In this document: positions 23,865 through 35,833 of the stretch, in pieces
Numbering within the stretch: the first letter of the stretch is position 1
Layout of the letters: the number at the start of each line of letters is the position of its first letter
Source: Calcarisporiella thermophila CBS 279.70
Lineage: Eukaryota; Calcarisporiellomycota
Assembly (NCBI RefSeq): GCF_041956535.1
Contig: NW_027192193.1
Location: 1,169,192 to 1,233,191, forward strand
DNA: 64,000 bases
Direction: 5' to 3'
The notes under the pieces: model-generated
Databases searched by the model: none
The model's input: the letters and a program-made list of their open reading frames with translations, nothing else
Told to the model about the DNA's origin: nothing
Position numbers and translations under genes: made by a program

Positions 23865-24017
23865 AACTGTGGGATCATAAAGGTTGAGAAAAACCTGGTA
23901 GTGTCTCCGTCGGGCACTTTTTGGCTTCCCTTTATTTCGTGTGGCGGAGTATAATGGAGAGAATACAGACAGAAAATCCCAAAAAGAGCTCATCGAGCAC
24001 GAATAACTCAAAAGACC

Positions 24018-25202
24018 ATGTCCAGCAAACGACGGAAGGCCCCTTTTGAAATTACAGCCGATTCAGAAGAATCCCCTGCATCTTCTTCCAAACGCGTACG
24101 CTTCAACCCTAGCGGCGGCTCCAGTGCCGAAGATGAAATAGAGTTCGATCATGAATCTCAACTCGAATCAGCAAAGACGCGTCGAGGTGGGATTCGAAAT
24201 GAAGGTTATGAGAGCGAGAGCTCCGTCTCTGAAGACGACTCCCGCAAACTCAAAAATGGACAGGGCAATAATGGGGCAATTAATGAAGACGAGGATGACG
24301 ACGATATGTTTGCCGCTGCTCCTAAACCACCTATACTCCGAGGAACAGGGGACGATCAAGACATCGCTCCACAGGATATTGACCTCTCCGATCCCGAACA
24401 GGAGTATGATACTCTTACTGGCGAGCCCAAAATCGAACCTTTTAACATGCGCGCTGAAATGGAAGAGGGTCATTTTGATGATTCAGGTCATTATATCAGA
24501 AATAAGAAAGATCCGCAGGCATTCCATGACTTATGGCTGGAGGGAGTTTCAAGGCGAGATATCCAGCGAGCCAGGGAGGCACACGAGAAAAAAGAACGAG
24601 AAGAGAGAGAGGCTCAGATGGCTGAGAAGGAAATGGGGCGAGTCGAGATCCTGCAAATTATGCTTCGGATTTTGCGCCCACGAGAAACTGTGCTCACCGC
24701 GCTAGGACGCTTAGGTAAAGGCTCCACGGCGAAAACAAAAGCTACACCCCGCAAACCTGCATATAAGAAAAGCATGCAAGAGGATATGCCGCAAAAGGAG
24801 GAGACGGAGGAGGAGCTACAACGCAAGAAAGACATTGAGACCCTTACCGATATGAGCGATAGGATGATGTCCAAGGGAAACTTTGATGTATATGATATGA
24901 GTTATGAGCAAGTGGTCAGAGAGCTCAGACTGCAAGGCATCATTCCTGATGACTGGGTGCCGGGCGAGCCTCTCGATCAGTCCTCGAACAAGGATGTGGT
25001 TGCGGGTAATAAGGATGCAAGAGAAACTACCTCAGATGCTCAGTGGGAGTACAAATGGACCCAGGGCGAGGAAGTACATGGGCCTTTCTCATCTACAGAG
25101 ATGAAAGCCTGGTACGACGGTGGCTTTTTCACTGATCAAAGTGTACAAGTAAGGAAGCTTGGAGAATCACAATATAAAAATATTGAAGAAGTAAACTTTT
25201 AG
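24018..25202 (+). CDS. CD2BP2: CD2BP2/LIN1-like U5 snRNP protein with GYF domain
   Basis: Single exon, 394 aa. The N-terminus has basic KRVRFNP motifs and acidic low-complexity stretches. The core FNMRAEMEEGHFD...GHYIRNK and DLWLEGVSRRDI is the signature of CD2BP2 (human) and Lin1 (yeast). The C-terminus (residues about 335-394) is a GYF domain, WEYKWTQGEEVHGPFSSTEM followed by AWYDGGFF, which binds proline-rich peptides. CD2BP2 joins the U5 snRNP/tri-snRNP assembly pathway through Prp6 and Prp8 and leaves before splicing; it also contacts PP1 in animals. Its promoter is shared with the divergent UBX gene across only 153 nt. The lack of introns contrasts with its neighbours. Confidence 0.93.
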   Translation: MSSKRRKAPFEITADSEESPASSSKRVRFNPSGGSSAEDEIEFDHESQLESAKTRRGGIRNEGYESESSVSEDDSRKLKNGQGNNGAINEDEDDDDMFAAAPKPPILRGTGDDQDIAPQDIDLSDPEQEYDTLTGEPKIEPFNMRAEMEEGHFDDSGHYIRNKKDPQAFHDLWLEGVSRRDIQRAREAHEKKEREEREAQMAEKEMGRVEILQIMLRILRPRETVLTALGRLGKGSTAKTKATPRKPAYKKSMQEDMPQKEETEEELQRKKDIETLTDMSDRMMSKGNFDVYDMSYEQVVRELRLQGIIPDDWVPGEPLDQSSNKDVVAGNKDARETTSDAQWEYKWTQGEEVHGPFSSTEMKAWYDGGFFTDQSVQVRKLGESQYKNIEEVNF

Positions 25203-25609
25203 CATAAATAAATAATATAAAGTGTACTTTTTTGGTTTTTTTTCTTGGAACTATTTCCATTACCCGTTGCTCTGAGGGTTTTCTGCCAGAGGAACTTTGA
25301 TGATTATGATGAAGTAAGCTCCTATAAAAAAATTACACAAATTCTATCATCTTTTGAACCAATGAGTTTCGGTACGGGACACTTCCGGCTCGGACTTGGC
25401 AGAACTAGATTAGTACTATCCAATTAAATGAAGACATTTCAGGTCTGGCCCGGTCTGAAATGTTCCGGATTGAGGCGCCAAGTACTAAAAAATTGTGCCA
25501 AGAATCGATCCAGTATGAATCAGTCCGGGCTATATATAAGGAGGCAAGAGGAAAGGGTGTTTTCAAAATCATCTTTTATTTTTTTTTTCTAAACCATCCA
25601 TTTGAAAAT
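25203..25609. promoter_or_regulatory. Promoter region of Rieske gene A, with TATA box
   Basis: 407 nt. TATATATAA at 25531-25539 lies about 75 nt before the ATG and is followed by a T-rich tract, a plausible core promoter. The upstream half is the 3' end region of the CD2BP2 gene. Confidence 0.45.
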
Positions 25610-26877
25610 ATGGGAAAACATCAAGGCAAGCACGACAAGCACCGTAAGGGAGAGAAGGCCGAGAAGCGAGACAAGCGCGAAAAACGCCATAGAAGAGATA
25701 AGCGGGACAAATATAGATATTCAGGCAATTTCGAATTTATGTTGAGACAACTGCTCTCGGCTGATACGGACGTGATGTTGCCTGATACCTTTCCGGTTTC
25801 TACCCTTATCGCCAACCTTGGTGCCTCCCATAGTTGGACTCCGGACCAGACAAGCACGATTCTCACAGTTCTCGAGCAGAATTTACTTAAATCCGTTGGC
25901 GAGTTGCGCGCTCTCTCCTCTGAGAGTTGGAGGGAGATAAATATCCTACCTTTGGTGAAAGACCTATTGAGAGCAGAAATATCCAAGGGGTGCCAGGGCG
26001 AGCAATTGTGGGGTGGAGATTGGAAGAGCGGGAAGAAAATGTTCAAGCTTAAACGATGGCTGGAGAAAAGAAAGAAACGTGAAGATAGGCGTAGGCAAAA
26101 GAGTGACTATATCATGGGCAACCATCAGGAGATGGGAGAGCCGCCCATGTACACGAGCGCTTCGGATAGGAAGGAGCATGGGATGCTAGCTGCCGAAGAA
26201 ATTCCAACCGTTGCTTCGACGTCAGGATTAAGAGACTCGTACTGCGATCCGGCCGAGCTTTTACGAGTGCTTAAATTGCAGGATTCAATACCGCGAAACG
26301 CAAGGGATTCCTCACCCTCGCGTAGCTCAACTTGCTCTTCTTCTTCGTCTTCGTCCTCGTCCTCGTCCTCTTCTTCTACCTCTTCATCTTCCTCCAGTAG
26401 CTCTTCTTCTTCGTTATCAAACAAGAAGTCCAAATCTAACCGCAAGAGTAAAGGCAGCCGTAATAGGAAGTCCATCTGGGGAAAATGGTATAAAAAGCAG
26501 GCGAATAAAGAGCAGATCGAGAACGAGGGCAAGGATGGAGAGAAGACTACTCCTGGTCCAATAAGAGAGATGTCAGGCGATCGTATTCTTGTAGAGACTG
26601 AAGATGGAGTATTTGAAGCGGATCGGTTCTGTCCGCATGAAGGTGTCGATTTGACAAAGAAGGTGGAGTGAGTTGGCAGATATGAACTTCTCAAACCGGT
26701 TCAATTTATTCATATTTTATTATTTTTATTTTTTATGAACCATCTATTCAGGGTGTAGTTGTTGGCAACACGCTTATTTGTAAGAAGCATAACTGGTGTT
26801 TTGATCTTGGGCGGGGTGGTCTATGTGAAAAGCGTGGAACAACCCTCAATGCGTGCCCAGCAACTCTCCAGTGGTGA
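25610..26877 (+). CDS. Rieske [2Fe-2S] domain protein with helical N-terminal domain, copy A
   Basis: Proposed exons 25610-26662 and 26752-26877 give 392 aa. Order: Lys/Arg/His-rich start (MGKHQGKHDKHRKG), a helical domain (about 44-122; core LGASHSWTPDQTSTIL and ESWREINILPLVKDLLR, somewhat SAM-like), a basic helix, a long Ser tract (about 26323-26420), a basic segment, and a C-terminal Rieske domain. The iron-sulfur ligands are visible: C341-P-H343, then after 17 residues C361-K-K-H364, followed by NWCFDL. That CKKHNW context resembles CMP-Neu5Ac hydroxylase more than respiratory Rieske proteins. No catalytic oxygenase domain and no membrane segment. The Rieske domain is split by an 89-nt intron at the same place as in copy B; the donor there is weak (GTGGAG), chosen because it keeps frame and matches B. 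Function unknown. Confidence 0.82.
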
Positions 26878-27547
26878 TAATATATTACGTATTATAGTAC
26901 TCAATGTTTTAAAAATTCAAAAAAAAAAATATATGTAGTTGAAAAGCTATAAGGAATTTTGTGAGCTTACACGAGTCCATATTTTGTATATACAGTATAC
27001 ATTTGAATTGTCGTGAGAAAACAAAAGTAGTACTGTAACTCAATCTACTCTAGCATATTAATTTTATTGCAAAAATATGTTATGGTTGTTTTTACATTCA
27101 TAATTGACATTTTGGAGAATATTAAAAAAAATCTCCCCTATTGATTCTAGAAACAATGCCTGCACGATTATGTATAAGGAAGTGTTACAGGCTATGCTTT
27201 TCCAAGTTGGCCAACAAGTTCTTAATTGAATAGCCGATCGTTTAAAATTTATTATTCTAAGTTTAATACATCGGGATGAAATCTATCGGCTACAAGAGCT
27301 TCAAGAATGTTCTCAAGTAATAGAGCAATTTTAAGGGATTATGGGGGAAGTGAAAAAAAAATACAATGCTGTGATATTGTATTTCATTTTTCAAGCTGCC
27401 TATTATTACTTATAAAAGTATTCGGCTGCTATTGAATTAGTATATAATTAATAGCCAAAAATAGTCTGACATTTTTCAGAGGAATTTTAAAAGTCACGTC
27501 AAAAAATACAATTTTTGTAAAGGTACAACCATAAAGTTAGTATATCC
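26878..27547. other. Spacer between the two Rieske paralogues
   Basis: 670 nt, strongly AT-rich with A and T runs. No gene seen. It separates the tandem copies and must contain the promoter of copy B. Confidence 0.5.
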
Positions 27548-28696
27548 ATGGGAAAACATAAGAAAGGCTACGGCGGCCTGTTTGAAGCCTATGTTTCTTC
27601 ACTACCTCCTAGATCAGGTCAAGGTGCGAATGAAGCTGCTCTCATGCTCATCTTGACTTTATATAATATTCATCTTTTTATATAGAGAGTCCAATTCAAG
27701 ATGTCACCCCGCTTCCCGAGAATATGGTAATGGAAAAATAGATGCCTCTAGCCTGATCGTCCTTTATGCTAATTTCCAATCCATATTATTGTTTATAGCG
27801 TGCCTCCACGCTAATTGAGCAGATCGGCAGTGAACGTTCGTGGACAGCTTCACAGATTGCAAGCGATCTTGAAATTTTGGAAAAGAATCGTATTTACACA
27901 GTGAGTGATCTTCGAATTCTTTCGAAGGAGAGCTGGGGAAGCATTGAGCTTCTCCCTCTGGTCAAAGATTTGTTGAGGGGGGCAATCAATAGAGGGAGAG
28001 TGCCAATAGGTCGCTTTTTTCGAATACTTTCGGAAGGAATTATTATTTATACTTTGCTCATTTGTTAGATACAAAGGAGGAGAAGGCTCGCCGGAAGAAG
28101 GAAAAGAAGAAAGAGAAGAAGAAAGAGAGAAAAATGGAAAAAAATGCCGCGGAACAAGCTAATACCAATGCGTTAAGAGACGGCGCCTCAGCAGTTTCTT
28201 CTATAGCCACAACATCTGTAGACATTGCTAACCCTAGCATGATCCCCTCCGTGGGATTAAGCGCCGATCGCCAAAACGGCACCCTTGACGTTGCCTCTTC
28301 TACTTCGTCTTCATCGTCCTCTTCATCCTCTAGCGAATCATCTGCCGAGGATGAAAAAATACCCGCAACTCAAAAGAATACTCTGCCGCTGCGGCCAATT
28401 CGGCCTATTCAGGCCATCTCATCTAATAGAATTAGCGTAACAACTCAGTCTGGGACTTACGAAGCTGATCGCTACTGCCCACACAAGAAAGTGGATCTTG
28501 CCGTCAGGGTAAGTCGCCCCTCGGAATGGGTGCATTGGTATGCCATACTAACGGCCACTGCTGTACAATGTAGGGCGTAGTGGTTGGAAATTCGCTGATT
28601 TGCACAAAACATGACTGGACTTTCTCGCTTGACCGAGGAGGCCAATGTGACAATCATCGAGCATCCATTCATGCATGTCGCGTCAATGACTGGTGA
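27548..28696 (+). CDS. Rieske [2Fe-2S] domain protein with helical N-terminal domain, copy B
   Basis: Five exons (27548-27617, 27686-27726, 27799-28009, 28069-28508, 28574-28696) give 294 aa. The layout repeats copy A in shorter form: MGKHKKG start; helical domain (about 38-105) with LIEQIGSERSWTASQIAS, the LRILSKESW motif and LLPLVKDLLR; a Lys/Glu-rich helix; a short Ser tract (about 28297-28345); and a Rieske domain with C244-P-H246 and C264-T-K-H267, again 17 residues apart, followed by DWTFSL. The intron inside the Rieske domain falls at the homologous position (before GVVVGN), confirming tandem duplication. Copy B has three more introns than copy A, so the copies have diverged in structure. 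All four Fe-S ligands are kept in both, so both are probably functional. No family name known to me. Confidence 0.82.
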
Positions 28697-29236
28697 AATC
28701 GAGTTGCAATTTTTATGTTTTCCATTAAGGTTGAACATCGTATTATATGTGTCTAATAAATGCATTGAAGCAAGAGTTTTTGTATCTTTACCCATAAGTC
28801 AAACTAAAGCAGCTCTCATGGCATTGAAATTCCCACACTATCAAGGTTATTCCTGAAAAGCAAAAAACCCCAACCAACGTGACTACTAAATCGTAGAGAG
28901 TGGGTTGAAATATGCTTTCAAAGGGCTCTTCATTTCGCACAGCAACGAGAGAATGTATGGCTAAGTCCTTTTCTTCCATTTAAAATATACTTTATAGATT
29001 TACGCATTATCTAAGCATGGTGATGAGAAAAAGGAAAAGAAACCCGGCTTTCTTGGAGCAAATTGTTCAAACGTTTTTCCTACCCATAGTGTGGGAATTA
29101 GAATTTGCTCGCACAATAAATTGCAACGATGTCGCAATAAATTGCACCAGATTTGCAGTTAGAAAATATTGCAAAACCAAACACACACTATCTTGATACG
29201 CGCGAAATCACTAAACAACTACTGAACAATAAAGCG
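28697..29236. other. Spacer with a 13-bp inverted repeat
   Basis: About 540 nt without a gene. It holds a perfect 13-bp inverted repeat (ATTCCCACACTAT at 28829-28841 and its complement at 29086-29098), about 245 nt apart. It could be the ends of a tiny mobile element or chance. Confidence 0.4.
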
Positions 29237-30524
29237 ATGTCTGCTACTATTTTTGATAACTTCCTTCGTGTGCGGTTGGACTCCTCTGACGTTGAAAACG
29301 AGGGCGTCGATTTTCATTTCTTTTGGCTTCGACACAACTGCCCCTGCTTTGTAGGATGCCGCCACCCAAAATCTGGCGAACGTATCTTGAGCCTCTCCAG
29401 TGTACCTCTCTCGATCAAACCCGCATCAGTCGCATTTTCGCCTTCTAATGACGAGCTGATAATAACATGGAATGAATCGGATCCCAATGGCAACCAGCAT
29501 GTGAGCACGTATACTTTGGAGTGGCTTAAGGAGCACGCATATGCGGCAACTCGAGAGAAGACGGCACTGCCTGCTGATCTTAATAGGGTGGAACTAGATT
29601 ACAGGGATTTTGCTAAACATGGCGAAAATTTGGATGGAGAAGCCTTGAAGAAGTATCGGCTAGAATGCGGATTGAGACTGAAGATATACGGGCTGGTGGT
29701 GGTGCGCAATCGAGGGCTGGATACGGAAGGAATTATGTAAGTTTTTTTTTGGACTCTGGAGTATGACGAGGACTCTGAACATCGGTTTTGATTTTTAGTC
29801 GTGATTTCCATCCCGAAGGAAAGGATTGTATTCCTAGCCATTTTGGCCGCTATGAAGACTTGAGAACAGATAACACTACTAACCAGAATACCGACCAGCT
29901 TGGATATACAGATGCAGGTGTTGATTTGCACACCGACCAGCCATACCTCGAGTTTCCCCCAGGTAAAATAACGAATTTACTCAGTACTTGCCGCGCTTTA
30001 CTAATTTCAAATCCACTTTCAACCTAGGCACCCAGTTCCTTCAATGCATAACGCCCGCAACTCATGGAGGCGATTCTTACCTGGTCGACGGCTTCTCAGC
30101 AGCACACTATCTCCGTACCGAGATTTCCTCCCGTTTCTTCTCGATTCTCTCCACCACGCCTCTCAACTTTCAATGTAAGCAATCCAAATACGAAACCGTC
30201 GTCGCCCGTCCTGCCTTTGAGGCCTCACCAGATTCACCCCTCACTCTCTCTCGCATTCGCTTCTCCGACTTCAGGTTGGCCCCATTCAACTTGCCCTTTA
30301 ACCAGATGGAGGAATGGTACCAAGCATACAATACTTTTGTGAAAGTCGTGAAGAATGAAAAGCACCAGTACCGGTTTTCACTTAAAACTGGTGATATCGT
30401 GCTTTACGACAACTGGAGAATGTTGCATGCAAGAACCTCTTTTTCTGGGCCTAGGCATGTGCGCGGTGTATACTTGGATAGGAGCGCTGTATTCTCGACA
30501 ACCATAGGTGATATCGCCGTGTAA
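29237..30524 (+). CDS. Gamma-butyrobetaine-type 2-oxoglutarate dioxygenase
   Basis: Exons 29237-29736, 29799-29962 and 30028-30524 give 386 aa, very close to the usual BBOX1 length. The N-terminal domain has FFWLRHNCPCFVGCRHP, the Cys-rich zinc-binding region of gamma-butyrobetaine and trimethyllysine dioxygenases. The catalytic TauD-type domain shows the HxD facial triad (H211, D213 in DLHTDQPYLEFPPG) and the distal His (H355 in NWRMLHAR). These enzymes hydroxylate gamma-butyrobetaine (last step of carnitine synthesis) or trimethyllysine (first step) using Fe(II) and 2-oxoglutarate; which substrate applies cannot be decided by eye. No clear mitochondrial presequence is seen at the chosen start, the first ATG in the frame, which favours a cytosolic butyrobetaine enzyme. 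Confidence 0.9.
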
Positions 30525-30929
30525 TGCTTGATATTGTAGTTTTGTACTTTTAGCAAGTATAATGGTCGGCTAATAAAGCTTCACTCGTAACGACCGAGGA
30601 TCCAAGATAGGCAAAAAGTCGACTACTGGATTTTTACAATAAAGTTGACAACCAAGAGATATATCTAAACTAAATTCGCGACACACTCTCTATTGTTTAA
30701 CTAATTTGTATTATATTATATAATACACTCATACACCTTAAATGATTTTCTTAAAGTTTATAATTCGCATTTTAATATCCAGTATCCTCAAAATCTCAAT
30801 TGGCAGTCACAATAGTACTCCGTCACTTGTATGTTACCTATAGTTCAGCCTATTTTCTTTGGACAACTCCTAGGAGGTGAGATAAGGAAGCCGATATAGG
30901 AAAAAATATTCAAAAAGATCTGCGCAAAT
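30525..30929. other. Spacer before CAND1
   Basis: 405 nt of AT-rich DNA with repeated TATA-like stretches near 30715-30725. No gene was seen. Confidence 0.45.
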
Positions 30930-33900
30930 ATGTCCACCAATGTGTTCATGGTAACATCCTTGTTGGATAAGGTAATCTATGCACGCATTTTTTTTGCCGC
31001 CAAGTTGAATGGCGTAATTGCCTTGATCGCGTCTCTTACGTGTTTCAATAAATCTTAGATGTCCAACGAGGATCTGGACTTTCGCTACATGGCCGCTAAT
31101 GATCTTATGAACGAACTCCAGAAGGATACTTTCTATCTCGAGGAATCGAGCGAAAAACGCGTCGTCGCAGCTGTGCTCAACCTTATGAATGACAAGAATG
31201 GTGAGGTGCAAAGTCTCGCTGTGAAATGGTAAAAAAAAGCCCATATAATTTGTAAGCGCCTGGTTTGATTATAGTCTTTTTATTAGTCTTAGTCCTCTTG
31301 TTAAAAAGATTCACGAGGCACAATTACAGGATATCGTTGATCAGCTGTGTAATTTCGCAACTCAGAATAAAAAGGAAGAGCTACGCGATATTGCCAGTAT
31401 TGGTACATCCTTTTTTGAAAGCCCAACCTTCTACTGCAGCTTATTAATGTTTTGTTTCTGCTCTACTAGGACTTAAAACAGTTATAGTTGAGATACCTCC
31501 GAACTCACCTATAACGTCCAGCATTTGCACGCGTCTTGTCCCGAAACTTATGGAGCAGATTGACAATGTTAGATTTAATCCGAGTCGAATTCTTTATTTT
31601 TTGGGTAGCCTAATTTTTAGTATTTTTTTTTGTTCTAGAAAAACACAAGTTATGAAGTGCAAATGGATGCTCTGGATATATTATCTGAGGTCCTGAACAG
31701 ATTTGGTGTGATTGTGTCAGCTAATCCTCAACTTCCTAAAAGCATTCAAGCAACCTTGCTATCCCAACTCGGGCACCGCCGGCCGGCAGTTAGAAAGCGT
31801 GCAATTGTAGCCATAGGTATATTTTTTTTTGGAAAAAAAGCTGGAGAGTACCTTAATGTTCTGATTCGGTTTATAGGTAATTTGGTTTCCCACACAAACG
31901 ACGAGCTTTTCTACCAGCTTGTCGAGAAACTATTCTCCGAGTTCAATACTTCAAATGATAGGGATAAACTCAAAAGCCTAATTCAATGTGTTGGGACATT
32001 AAGGTATGCTTCTATTTTTTCATTATCGATACGCATATTTCAGATGGTCGGAAAATACTTATATGGTTTTGTATGTCTGGTATTACAGCCGATCGAGTGC
32101 CCAGAGACTCGGTAAACACTTGGTCAATTTCCTCCAACTGGTCTTCAAATATTCGAAAGAAGAAGATGACGAGCTTCGCGAATATTGCCTGCAGACACTT
32201 GAGGCTTTTGTGCTCAAATGCCCAACCGAGATTACGCCCTACATTGATAACATCATTGACCTGTGTCTAGAATACCTCAAATATGATCCTAACTATGCTG
32301 ACGAAGACGAGAACGAAGATGAGGATGATGTTATGGAAGATGACGCTGAAGATACGGACGAGGAAGTGGATGAGGACTACTCGGACGATGATGATATCTC
32401 ATGGAAATTACGCCGAGCTTCTTCTAAGGTACTTGCAGCAGTCATTGGCACACGTCACGAGCTACTTCCCCAGCTATATCAGACAGTGGCCCCAGCCCTA
32501 ATTAACCGGTTCAAGGAAAGAGAAGAGAGTGTCCGCGTAGATATATTGCAAACATTCATAGTCCTCTTGCAGCAGACTTCAATCTACGGTGGAGAAGGAA
32601 CTGGCTCATCACTTGAAGCAGAAGAGCCGGGGATAGCGGCGAAAAAACGTAAAGGTATGGGTACAGTGGCGCGAATGGAGACAGAGGAGAGCCCAAAGCA
32701 ACTTCTACGCGCACTTATCCCAAAACTGACCCGTGCACTGTCGAAACAATTCATGTCCAAATCTGTACAGACACGACAGACCGGTTTTGTGCTGCTGCGC
32801 GAATTGGTTACTGTATTACCGGGTGGCCTCGATGAACACGTGCAACTTTTTATTCCAGCGGTTGAAGCATCTCTCTCTGGAGCTGGCGCAGAGATACGCG
32901 TCCATCACCACCAGAGTAGCTCGAACCTCAAAATCGAAGTGCTTTCCTTCCTGCGACAACTCTTTGCAACCCATTCTCCCGCTGTGTTACACCCGCATAT
33001 TCTGCGATTGTACCAGCCGATTGCTATGGCACTAGAGGATAAATTCTATAAGATTACTTCGGAAGCATTTCTCGTCTGTATCGAACTTATTCGAGTTATG
33101 CGGCCAATTTCACAAGGAACGGTGCAGTCACTTGATCCAGCATTTTTGCCAATTATCCAGGGGATTTATGCGACCACTGTATCTCGTGTGGTAACGTCGG
33201 ATGCTGACCAGGAAGTAAAGGAAAGATCTATTACCTGCCTTGGCGTATTAATGGCACAAGCTGGAGATACCCTAGTAGACAAGCACAAAGAGTGCTTTGC
33301 ATTGTTGCTAGATAGGCTGCGCAATGAGATTACTCGCCTGACTACGGTGCGCACATTTGCAACCATCGCGGACAGTCGAGTATGCACGAGCCAGGAAATG
33401 CAAGAAGCCATGCTCACTGCTGTGGACGAGATTGCGCAGCTACTCCGCAAGAATAACCGGCAACTCCGGGTGGCAAGCTTAGGATGTCTGGAGGCGCTGG
33501 TAAAGCGATACGGTCGACATTTACGCACTGAGAGCTACACTCGCCTTCTAGTTGAGCTGTTGCCGCTTATCTCGGACGCTGATCTACACCTCCTTCCGAT
33601 GTCACTCGCAACCACTGTGTCGATCCTTCATGCCAACTCATCCTCAATTGAAGAGGTTCGTAAGGATATCGTTCCTGCAGTTCTTCGGCTGGTACAAAGC
33701 CCCCTCGTTCAAGGCGCTGCACTCGATAGCGTGCTAACACTATTTGCCACATTGGTTCGAATTAATGGGAGCGATTTTCGCTTGCTCTTTGATGGATTAG
33801 TAAAGCCTTTGTACACCGAAGGAAATGGGAAAGCGTTATTGGTGCTGTCGAAACAAGTCAATATCTCATTTTTATATTTGAATGAAGTCGTCTATTTGTT

Positions 33901-35833
33901 AATGTAGGGTTATTTTATATTATACACTAGGCGTACGCCACCATTGCGCAATGCGTGGCAGCATTATGTCTGAATTCGGAGGCGAACTGTGGGCCTACTG
34001 TGGAGCGATTTGCTGCTGACATTGCGGTATATTCTTTGAATGATTAAAGTCATACTTCTCCGTAATAATTTTTTTTATTTTCTAAAAGGACCCAGAGGCA
34101 TCAGTTTCTGTAAAGTATTTGGCACTCCTTGCGGTTGGCGAGATCGGTCGCAGAGTGTAAGATTTTTTTTGGATCCTTTTTTAAATAATGCATAGCAATT
34201 GATTGTTTTACTTAAAAATAGTGATCTAAGCCATCACAAAGAACTACATGGTTCGATCCTTGAATTATTCAATGCTTCGTCAGAGGAGATAAAGTCGGCT
34301 GCTGCCTATGCGCTTGGCAATATTAGCGTTGGTAATGTGCAGCGTTATCTCCCAGTTGTCATTTCAGAAATCAAAGAACAACCTAAGCGACGATACCTAC
34401 TGTTGCACGCACTTAAGGAGGTGAAGTTTGGAAATTTGGAAATTTTTTATTTTTTTATCGGTAGAGTTCACAATTTTCTGACCATTTTAGATAATTGCAC
34501 GCTGTTCCCATCCGGAGAAAAGCGGCTCACTCGATGCTTTTGCAGATGAGTTATGGGCTTTACTCTTTGACGACTGTGACAGTGAAGAGGAAGGAACACG
34601 GAATGTAGTTGCAGAATGTCTTGGCAAACTGACACTTACAAATCCTCATCGCTTCTTACCAGATCTTCAGGTAACACTCAGAATTGACATTTTAGGGAGA
34701 ATTACAACTCATGCTCGGTGTTTTGATTATAGAAACGCTTGCAATCAGCTTCTCCTCAGACCCGAGGCACCGTGGTTACGGCCATCAAATACACCTTTAC
34801 CGATGAGAAGCAGAGCTATGATGACCTGCTGCGCCCTCTCATATTCGAATTTTTGTCGATGATGAAGGATGGAGATCTTGTGAGTATATATTCTATTTGA
34901 TATTTTTGGCAAGTGATATAAACTAACAGCTTTATTTTTCTCCCATTTGTCGTGTTTTAGAACGTTCGCCGTCTTTCACTTTCTACTCTCAATTCGGCTG
35001 CCTATAATAAACCCTATACTATCAGAGATGTTCTTGACCAGTTGCTTCCATTGCTCTATGAAGAGACAGTGGCCAAGGTGAATAGTTTTAATCAAACACA
35101 ACATCCAACTGTTTTTGGATAGCTAATTTGTCTATATGAATAGCCGGAACTGATACGTACGGTCGACATGGGCCCCTTCAAGCATAGAGTTGACGATGGA
35201 CTTGAGATTCGCAAGGTAAGAAGAGAAGGAATTTCCTAGTGTTGTTCATACTTTATATTAATTCTTTATTCTAGTCTGCCTTTGAATGCATGTATACGTT
35301 ATTGGAGACATGCCTGGAGAGAATAGACATCTTCAAATTTATGGATCGTGTCTTAGAAGGCCTCAAAGATCAACACGACATCAAAATGCTCGCCCATCTG
35401 ATGTTAATCCGGCTCGCGGCGATTTCGCCTACGGCATTGACGCAGAGTATGTGTCGTGGAACGCCTATTTTCACATGGAAGGGCGCATATTTTATATATT
35501 ATCTTTTTTACTTTCTAACCTTGTAATTTCTAACTTTTCGCAGAATTGGATGAAACGGTGGAGCCTCTCCGTGCGACGCTTAACCACCAAGTTAAGCAGA
35601 ACGCAGTGAAGCAGGAAATCGAAAAAAACACGGAACTAGTGCGCTCGGCGCTGCGTGCGATTTGTACGCTTGCGCGGTTAAGTGAGCCCGCGGTAACTCC
35701 CAAATTCGATGGGCTGCTGCGTGAAGTGCGAAGCGCAACGGGCCCTCTCGCGGAGGAGTACAGGAGTATTTTGGCCGAGGTGGAAAGCGCTGGAGCAAGT
35801 GGACACCGTGGAGACTATATGGATTTGTCATGA
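30930..35833 (+). CDS. CAND1: Cullin-associated NEDD8-dissociated protein 1 (CAND1/TIP120)
   Basis: Sixteen exons (30930-30971, 31059-31228, 31287-31402, 31470-31567, 31639-31816, 31877-32003, 32089-33856, 33931-34026, 34089-34156, 34222-34420, 34491-34670, 34733-34879, 34961-35077, 35144-35215, 35275-35446, 35544-35833) stay in one frame to 1279 aa. The whole protein is HEAT repeats matching CAND1: a short first exon, then [31 protein letters not shown], an acidic insert followed by [86 protein letters not shown] and [16 protein letters not shown]1 wraps unneddylated cullin-Rbx1 and exchanges F-box/Skp1 modules of SCF ligases. It acts in cytosol and nucleus. The 14-codon first exon restores the conserved N-terminal helix and decides the start. 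Confidence 0.97.

Noticed and set aside
26125-26694. Long acidic minus-strand frame opposite Rieske gene A
   Set aside because: It is the antisense of the Ser tract and Lys-rich segments; the plus strand has the Fe-S ligands and a paralogue.
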